Source of the DNA: Larus michahellis
Taxonomy: Eukaryota; Chordata; Aves; Charadriiformes; Laridae
DNA: 64,000 nt
Assembly (NCBI RefSeq): GCF_964199755.1
Contig: NC_133899.1
Coordinates: forward strand, 23,911,446-23,975,445
Reading direction: 5' to 3'
Of the stretch, positions 57,001 to 64,000 are shown in pieces. How positions within the stretch are numbered: the stretch's first letter is position 1; each line of letters begins with the position of its first letter. Below the pieces are notes generated by a model. The model was given only the letters and a program-made list of their open reading frames with translations, had not been told where the DNA came from and made no database searches. The position numbers were made by a program, and so were the translations under genes.

Positions 57001-60000
57001 CCCAGGCTGAGGTAGAAAGCAGGGGCAGCGCAGCAGTGTGGCCTGGACTGTAACTTTATTGTATTTTGAAGTAAATTTTGCAAGTTAAAAACGAGTTTAC
57101 AGTAGCTGGGGGGAAAATGCGTGTTAGACATAGGTCATGTCAATTGACAGCGAATATTACAACGTGAGAATGGTGGGGAGGAGGAGGAGAGGGGATAGGC
57201 AGAGGATTCCATCCCAGAGGATGAGGTTTGCTGCTCAGATAGCTGTGCATCTAACAGTTTCCCTTGCTTGGTCCGTTCTACGGTCATTTCTGCTACGGTA
57301 CGGGGGAAGGCAAATTGTCATTACATGGATGCATTATGATCTTATCGCAACCTTTGAAGTGTTGTAATGCGCATGTTTAATGCAAAAATTAACCTTCTGT
57401 TAACCCACATGCATGTAGTGTTTATTTATATGATAGCTTTGCGAATTGAAAATATTAAATAACTTAATATTTGCTGTTGTTGTAAAAGTAGATTAGCCAC
57501 TAACAGTGAAGTTACGATCTTGAGGGGATCTGGTAAATGGTGCTGGACAAACACACTGAAGCATTGTTCCTGTATAAAGAATCAAAAATCCTGGTAGGAA
57601 TTGAGATACCTCAGTAGAAAGATTATCCCAAAATAGCAACTGCTTAGTACACTGTTGATGCCTTCTCTTCTCTTCCCTGCTCCTATTATAGTAGTATCTC
57701 TTCTCAGCAGCAAGATTTCTTCCTCCCTCGCTTCCCTGTTAAATATAATGGCAGAATATGATGTAGCTCATTTTCCTTTAGGACAGCCAGGGAGCATCAA
57801 GTGTAGTAGGTTTGAAAGAGTCAGGTGTTCTGGTGTGGCAGGAAGGTGTAATAAACAAGAGAAAGAAAAATGTGTTTTGAGATGCGTAGTTAAATAAACT
57901 ACAGATTTTCTGACCTGGTAAATCTGTCTCAGCAGGCTGCCAAATGCATTGTGTTTTTGGATAGGTCTGTTGTTGTTGTTCTACTATAAATAATTGCCAA
58001 GTTGTAAATGGTAAGTATACAAAGAAGGATCTGGACAAAAATATTTACTTGAAACATTTCATGTATGACAGCTTATTTTTGTTGATGTTGATGCAAGTTT
58101 GCTTTGTTTGATATTCTTCATTTAGAGAAGCAGAATGTTGTAGCAAAGTAGGTGGTGAAAATGGCTGTTTGTTGGTAGTTTTTAGATTTCTAGGAAGATA
58201 TTCTTGGGGTTCAAAAGAAATGTCTGCTTAGAGAGAACGAAAAAAATTATAAAACATTGAAGGTTCTGTGCAGTCATCCCATGCAACGTTTGTGATTTCA
58301 CGCAAAAAGCAGGGCAGAGTGTGTGTGTGGGGTGTGCACACACTTAAATCTTTGGGTAGAAATGGAGTATTTTTCATGAAGAGATGTTTTAGTGGTCCTG
58401 AGTTGAGAAGTTGAAATATGACAGATTTGTTTCTTTCTGAATTCCGTGATAAAGGAATAAATGATGTCACCTTGGGGTGACTTGTTTTAGAAAATTTTAC
58501 TCCTGTGGCAGGGTGTGAGGTTTTGCTGGCTCTTTGCATGCATTTAATCTATGTATCTCTCCATAGTATTCCTATTAATAACACTAATGCTACCTGGCAT
58601 TTCACGCTTTGTGTGATTTCATAGTAAACTGATAATTAGCTCTGTGGGCTTCCGCTGGCAAGCATGATGCTCTAAAGCATGCATGTTAGGTACTTGCGAA
58701 GGAAAACGAAGCTGGCTCGTCGGCCCTGAGCCGTACGTGCGTAGCTGCCGTGGTGGCCTCCTGCGCCGCAGGCAGCACAGCGTCGCCGCTGCAGACCCGT
58801 GCGCCTGCCAACGTCACTGCTGATTTGGTTTGATAAAGCCTCTGCCGAGGATGTTACGTTTTGCCAATAGTTGGAATTTGAAAAATTATGGAGGGATGAA
58901 TTCCAAAACCAAGCTGTCAAATAGGAAAACACAAACCATCTTTTTGCCTATAAACTGTTACATGGAGCATGTTTCCTACTGATATTTCTCTGTTGCATGA
59001 GCAGAAATATCTCGATCTCTTCTGTTACAAAGGTCATATATAAAGCGTGGAGTCTGTTAACAGTGCACATAATAGAAGCAATAAAAAACTTGATCTCAGC
59101 ATTTAATTTTATAAATTTTTCTTCATGGTTCGTGAATATCATGTGAAAACAGCAAGGCACATACCACTGGTTGCTGTTTTCACTTTCTGCAGTCCTGTTC
59201 TTGTTAGTGTTGTTTTTTTAATAATATTTTTTAAACAATAGCTTACCTCCAAAATAGATTAAACACCACACGTTTTGCTTTGGATAATCAAAATTTCTAA
59301 CTCGTATTTTTCTTTTCCAGCTTGTACTTCCAGAGTACCTCATCCATGCATTCTTCTGTGTTATGTTTCTCTGTGCAGCAGAGTGGCTTACACTGGGTCT
59401 CAATATGCCTTTGTTGGCTTATCATATTTGGAGGTAATATTGATGAGTCCGGTATCTCTGTACTCATGTTTAATTGTCACTCATTCTCCCGTTGCAGTGT
59501 TTCCTGTTACATGTTCTGTGTCTTTGGCGAATAAAGATGCTTTCTGATATGATACTGAAAAAGTTTATGTCATCGCTATAAAATAGGAACCATCACTTTG
59601 CTTTCTCTGTCACTTTTATTTGTTATTCTCTTGCGCTGTGCAAGAGTCGAGTTGTGCTGTGTGTGTCGAAGGTAGCTGATGTGTCAAAGCAGTCCTGATA
59701 CTGCAGGTGCACAGTGCGAATTGCCAGGAGCAGTGACAATCCCACTTTCCTCCTGCTGCTGAGACATGGGCACCACCTCTCCTTCTGCTGGCATGAGTCC
59801 TGTGCAGGGAGGAAATGCAGGAAGTGGTAGTAATTTTACTAGTTGCCTGCGTTAAACTACAATTTCAGGATTGTTTTGTGTTGACCCGTATGAGTAGTCC
59901 TTCAGCATGGGAGCTGGTGTGCGTTGTATTCGTGAGAAGAGGCTGTAGGTTACGTAGGGTTATATGTTGATCTCTTCTCCGGCTTTTCCAACCCTTTCAC

Positions 60001-61263
60001 AAGAAATCCCATTTTTCATTTATTTATAAACTTGTGCCATTTCCTTTTGGCGTACCAGAGTTCAGCATGGTTTAAGGCTGAGGTAAGCTGTCACAGCACC
60101 TTCTGGGAAAGCCCTTCCATAGGCATGTCTACTTTGGAGCTCCGTGTTGCTCTTGCAGTTCGCCATCTCCTACATGGAGCTGATGGACTTTGTTCTAAGG
60201 GGTGCGATTCCTTGTCTCGGTTCTGGTGTTACTTGGTGGGTGGGGGACAGGAATGAATGTTTCCCATCGCTGTCACCACAAAACTAACTGTGCGTCACTT
60301 TCAGGTACATGAGTAGACCTGTGATGAGTGGCCCTGGTCTGTATGATCCTACAACCATCATGAATGCAGATATTTTAGCCTATTGCCAGAAAGAAGGATG
60401 GTGCAAATTAGCATTCTACCTTCTATCATTTTTTTACTACCTATATGGGTAAGTTTTTTCCTCTCTTTCCCATCTAATCTTCAGTCTGAAATTTTGGCTC
60501 CATGCACAAGAGAAATTTTGTACCTAGGGATATATATAGCGACAGCTTTCGTGAAAAAGAATCCACAATCACCATTTATTCTGTTCTAAAACACAAGTCT
60601 TAATTTGATCAAAATTACTAATTTGAGTCTCTCTACCATGACCGGAGACTTGAAAGCTCCAAGCATTTCTTCTTTTAAGCATAATATAATAATGCCCCTC
60701 CCAGTATTTTCATTAAAAAGCTGGAACAGTAATATTTTTAAAGTAGGTATTTTGATGAAAATGTGATTTTTGTGGAAGTCAAAGGTAGAGGAGTCGTTCC
60801 AAGAGTGAAAAGGGCACAAAAGCCAGTGCCACCGCCTGGTTCCTGCTCCCAGTTCTTCCTTCAGGCCAAAAACCGACTCGCTGCATGGTGTTTGCGTCTG
60901 CCCTGGGCATGTGAGAGGGGAAGGGGTGTGCTGTCCTCCTCCCTCTCTGCAACTCTTACAGCACAGCGGGGGTAATTCAGGCTCTTTAAACGTAGCATCG
61001 TGTTCATACAGGGCTCCCTGTTACAGTGGCACTGGGGCTAGTGACAACTGGCTGCTGCATCAGTTCGTGTTGTGCTTTATAATGCCCCTCGCATGTGCTT
61101 GTGACTTTGTGTAAAGTCTTCAGTCACAATCCACCTACCTCACACACATTTGTTCCTTAGAATATATAACTGTATAATTAAACGTATAATGCTAATCAAA
61201 ATACAGCATCTTAATATTCTTATTTTATTTTCCAGCATGATTTACGTTCTGGTGAGCTCTTAA
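54005..61263 (+). CDS. CNIH1: CNIH1, cornichon family AMPA receptor auxiliary protein 1 (five coding exons)
   Basis: Joined exons 54005-54085, 56024-56092, 59321-59433, 60305-60448 and 61236-61263 give 144 codons plus stop, the standard cornichon-1 length. The product is a small polytopic ER/early-secretory protein of the cornichon/Erv14 family. It acts as a cargo receptor that helps load transmembrane clients, such as TGF-alpha-type growth factor precursors, into COPII vesicles. Hydrophobic segments lie at about residues 5-28, 53-82 and 120-142. The conserved [20 protein letters not shown] loop, [10 protein letters not shown] and [15 protein letters not shown] motifs are all intact. Near-identity to mammalian CNIH1 makes the call secure. 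Intron 2 contains a potential in-frame cassette exon. Confidence 0.97.
54115..54650. repeat. GC-rich minisatellite in CNIH1 intron 1
   Basis: Roughly 14 degenerate units built on GGTCGCCCCGCGGCCCTGAG, each followed by a variable G-rich linker such as GGGGTGGGGGG, starting about 30 nt after the exon-1 donor. The G-rich strand is the non-template strand. The array creates a spurious minus-strand frame of 301 residues. A (GT)n tract is embedded at about 54363-54375. Confidence 0.85.
54651..56023 (+). other. CNIH1: CNIH1 intron 1, remainder
   Basis: The CpG island continues to about 54960, then sequence becomes A/T-rich. It ends TTTTTTTTCTAG|ATTATAG. No exon was recognised. Confidence 0.7.
56024..56092 (+). 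CDS. CNIH1: CNIH1 coding exon 2
   Basis: Residues 28-50, [20 protein letters not shown] and LNP, with phase-0 boundaries. Donor AATCCT|GTAAGT. Confidence 0.97.
56383..56430 (+). other. CNIH1: Potential 48-nt in-frame cassette exon in CNIH1 intron 2
   Basis: Between a possible acceptor (GGCACAAAG) and a good donor (TTAAAG|GTGTGT) lie exactly 16 sense codons, [16 protein letters not shown], in phase with the flanking phase-0 exons. The position and size equal the 16-residue loop insert that CNIH2 and CNIH3 carry relative to CNIH1. The residue pattern (basic with spaced I/V/L, final K) resembles that insert. The acceptor is weak, and an ACAG four bases downstream would compete and shift the frame. 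Expression is unproven. Confidence 0.45.
56431..59320 (+). other. CNIH1: CNIH1 intron 2, remainder
   Basis: About 2.9 kb of A/T-rich intron with a (GT)n-like stretch at about 58319-58342. Ends TTTTTCTTTTCCAG|CTTGTA. No other exon candidate with homology was found. Confidence 0.7.
59321..59433 (+). CDS. CNIH1: CNIH1 coding exon 3
   Basis: Residues 51-88, [20 protein letters not shown]...LAYHIW, covering the second membrane segment. Donor TTGGAG|GTAATA in phase 2. Confidence 0.97.
59434..60304 (+). other. CNIH1: CNIH1 intron 3
   Basis: An 871-bp intron ending GTCACTTTCAG|GTACATG. Nothing else recognised. Confidence 0.75.
60305..60448 (+). CDS. CNIH1: CNIH1 coding exon 4
   Basis: Residues 88-136, [20 protein letters not shown]...[12 protein letters not shown], including most of the third membrane segment. 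Donor TATGG|GTAAGT in phase 2. Confidence 0.97.
60449..61235 (+). other. CNIH1: CNIH1 intron 4
   Basis: A 787-bp intron ending TTTTATTTTCCAG|CATGAT. Nothing else recognised. Confidence 0.75.
61236..61263 (+). CDS. CNIH1: CNIH1 coding exon 5 with stop
   Basis: Completes G136 and encodes MIYVLVSS then TAA at 61261-61263, the conserved cornichon-1 C-terminus. It is too short to be found without the splice context. Confidence 0.96.
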
Positions 61264-62125
61264 GAAGACATTCTGCAAGCTTTGTTCCAGTTAAGTGCAT
61301 GCAAAAGCCACAAAACATGGATTCTTTACAACGAGAACCTCTTACCAAGATTAAATACGGAATCTGATGATCGCGTTTGCATTAGAAAACAATGACTCCC
61401 CGATTTTTAAAATATTTCCACATTTTATACTTGTGGAAGGACTGTTTTCTTATATTTTACTGGGACACTGAAATCAAAGAATTACATGTAAATTAATACA
61501 AAGATTACCAGGTTTCGAAACGTTTTGACTTTGCACTCCATAAGGAACAGCCATAATCTTCAAGTAGGTATCGGTTACTGACTAGCCGTAGGTATTTTCT
61601 TTAGGCTGGGCTTCGTAGTGGCTCATTTGGACTTGCGTTTCCCACTCTGTTAATCACCTGTAGCTGCCGAGTGCTCGGGGAGGACTGGCGGTGCTGTGTG
61701 TTTTACCTGTAGGTGACGTTGGTCTTAAGAGATGAACTCATGGACGCAGTTGCAAAAATAGGAGTTCTATTTCGGTTTACTGTATTTATTTTCTATCTAT
61801 CTGGTTCATCTTTCCCTGTATATGCATGATTCAGACTTTGTATTTTCACCAAACATTAGCCTTGCTTTAATCTCAAGCAGATGTTATTGTGATAGGAGAA
61901 GTCGAATTGTCCACGAAGGAATTAATTTAAATGGTGGTTATTTTTTTTTTTAATGTCTGTGCTGTGTTATTAAGAAACGGTCAAACCTTACAACGTTTGT
62001 CAAGTCCAATGATGGAAACACTCTTGAGTTTAAGAGTAATAACACAGACCTTTGCAAAGCAGAAAGTGAGATTGTGAAACTGCCCTGCTGTTCCTTAGTG
62101 CAATACATAATAAAAAAAAAAAATC
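61264..62125 (+). other. CNIH1: CNIH1 3' UTR (inferred)
   Basis: A/T-rich sequence after the stop. The first good poly(A) hexamer AATAAA is at 62109-62114 and another is at 62520-62525. Use of the first gives a 3' UTR of about 0.85 kb, similar to what is known for the gene. Confidence 0.5.
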
Positions 62126-64000
62126 TCAGATTCAGAAACACTTATTTTTACCTGGTGCCTTGTTTTGTTTTTCAATTGAAGAGATACTTGCTGTATTCAT
62201 CTGTTTGTGATGGATAATTGCATTGCCTTTTAAAAATAGAACACTGAATCGCGTTCTGTCTGGAAAAGGGAAGCTCTGATTTCCTGCTTTTTCTCATGGG
62301 TCTGCAGATAAATAGTAGATGGGGCAGGGGAAGGTGTTTTAGCTGAACAGATAATACCGCATTGTAAATTGTTACTGCTGCTTAATTTAGGAGTAATAAT
62401 TAGGAATCTTTTTTTCATTTACCTGTGCTGGAGAATAATGAATAGTTTCTTAGTTCTAGTAAAATGTTTTTGTATAAACTGTTTATTTGTTCACTCTGGG
62501 TGTCTCGGGCATTAGATGCAATAAAAACGGTACGCATGGCTGCGCCGGGTGGTACCAGGAATCCAGCTCCTCCAGTGCTGGTGTGCTGGGCGGCGGCTGC
62601 AATTGAGGGAACAGAATATGAACAGGGCAGGTATGGAATATCTCTGCCTGAAGAGCGGAAGCACGGATTTGGAAATCTGCCTGTTACAGATGGCCTGAAC
62701 AAGAGGTTTGGCCTCTTCAACAGCCCTTGAATAGCTTTTCTTCCATTAATTCAGTTGCTTTTTGAGCACTTTTGTAGCCTGGGCTGGAAGATACAGTGAG
62801 ACAGTGAGTGGAATTACTCAGTATGTAAAGTAAAGTAAAAAAAAAAAAAAAAAAAAAAAAAGGCATTTGGTGCCTCTAAGCTCTTGTTTTTTAAGATGTA
62901 TTGAAAATTTCCCCTTTTCCACCTTATTTATGCTGGGCATGATTGAATAGACCTTCATCATGCTATCTGTCAAAGCGGAGAAGTCCATTTAATCTCTTCT
63001 TGATTGAAAGTCCTTCCGTAGCTTTGTGATTATCCCTTCTCCTCCCCAAACGTTCCTTTTCAAAGCCGGAGGAGACCAGAACTGTTGTCATCACATGAGA
63101 TTTGGGTGCCCCGGGGACTTTAGAGCGGCGGTTGCTTGCGTTCTGCTTCTGAATTCCTCCCCTCTTTTGATAATGTGGTGGGGGGATGAGAATTCAGGCT
63201 GTGAGAACTTCAAATTCTCCTTCCTAAGTAATAAGAGATCCTCAACACCTTCTTCCTAGGTACATAAATTTTTTTTTTCCCAACATGTGTTTTCTTTGCA
63301 TTTGTTGACAGTTTCCTCTGCCATTATCGCTCAAGTGTTCAGCACCACACGATTTTTATTTTCCTGACTGTCCTGAAATATTTGTAGCAGTTTCAGGCCT
63401 TATCTCATTTTCTGTGTGGAGGCGTGGGTTCCATCCCGACCCCTCTGGAGCTTGGCGAGGAGCCCCCTCCTCACCCCAAAACTCCTTACTCCGATTCTGT
63501 AATCCCTTCCCAGCAGTTGGTAGTTGACAAGAGGATTCTCTTCCTTACGCAAATCATAATTTTGAGCTTTTAACAGGAGAAATTTTGAAAGGCTTTTTGG
63601 AAACTCAGGAATATCGTTCCTGTTGGATCACTTTTATTTTCCTGCTGGAAGATATGACCTCAGCCTGCGTAAGCAAAACTAATTAACCCTTTCTTATGTT
63701 TGTATATTTATTAATCCATATGGAAATGAGACTTACTGGCCTGATCTCTCCTCAGCCTTCTAAACGAACCTCTCATTCCCTCGGTGCTTGGGCTCATTTA
63801 AGCCATTACACACCAGAATAACCCGTGCAGGACTGACCGAGTCCAACTGATACCTGCTTCTGAAACCCCCTCCCGCTGTGGAATGGCATTAAGCAAGAAG
63901 AGCAGAATGTTTGCAACATTTGCAGTATCCTGTCCATCACAGGCTTTACATGCTTCACGTAAAAATCCAGGTGAATGTTCCTGGACAGAGGAATTCAGAG
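62126..64000. other. Downstream intergenic region with 25-bp A tract
   Basis: No recognisable exon on either strand. A run of 25 A stands at 62837-62861. By synteny CDKN3 should follow with its 3' end facing CNIH1, but I could not find its C-terminal coding sequence here. Confidence 0.55.

Noticed and set aside
62464-62730. Plus-strand 88-codon frame after CNIH1, with a CpG-containing core
   Set aside because: No recognisable domain, no splice or promoter context, and a poly(A)-like hexamer inside it. Looked at as a possible CDKN3 remnant but shares no CDKN3 motif.
62126-64000. CDKN3 C-terminal exons expected from synteny
   Set aside because: Both strands were read for the phosphatase C-terminal sequence and nothing matching was found. 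The gene probably begins to the right of the window.

Overview
The window is vertebrate, and almost certainly avian, nuclear DNA. It has interrupted genes with GT-AG introns, CpG-island promoters, CR1-type LINE fragments (a hallmark of bird and reptile genomes) and two related endogenous-retrovirus-like LTRs. Four protein-coding genes can be read by exon homology. Left to right they are SAMD4A (minus strand, only its 5' end), CGRRF1 (minus, complete), GMFB (plus, complete) and CNIH1 (plus, complete). This is the block found on human 14q22, seen here in reverse complement. The species cannot be named from sequence alone.

Layout. 1-5343: start of the long SAMD4A intron that follows the first coding exon. 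5344-5569: SAMD4A first coding exon. About 5570-7040: GC-rich leader, degenerate minisatellite and CRE/octamer/GC-box promoter. About 7040-18500: intergenic, with one CR1 fragment. 18550-31075: CGRRF1, six coding exons encoding 342 residues. 31849-32525: solo LTR between the divergent CGRRF1 and GMFB promoters. 32900-43213: GMFB promoter and seven coding exons (142 residues), followed by a long 3' UTR. About 47050-53750: intergenic, with a second LTR of the same family. 53760-61263: CNIH1 promoter and five coding exons (144 residues). 61264-64000: CNIH1 3' UTR and downstream intergenic sequence.

The genes are not an operon or a single pathway. SAMD4A is a Smaug-type translational repressor, CGRRF1 a membrane-anchored RING E3 ligase, GMFB an ADF-homology regulator of Arp2/3 and CNIH1 a COPII cargo receptor. 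CGRRF1 and GMFB are head to head, with their start codons about 2.3 kb apart.

The most interesting observations concern splicing and promoters. (i) GMFB intron 4 has the full signature of a minor-spliceosome AT-AC intron. (ii) CGRRF1 intron 3 has the signature of a U12-type GT-AG intron. (iii) CNIH1 intron 2 holds an in-frame 48-nt potential cassette exon, at the place and of the size of the 16-residue insert that distinguishes CNIH2/CNIH3 from CNIH1. (iv) A perfect 19-bp inverted repeat in the GMFB promoter combines a GC box with an RFX/X-box half-site. (v) An upstream in-frame ATG of CGRRF1 precedes three perfect 21-bp repeats. (vi) G-rich minisatellites lie in the leaders of SAMD4A and CNIH1. 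Exon boundaries were assigned by hand from splice consensus, reading-frame continuity and remembered family sequences; no database or transcript evidence was available.
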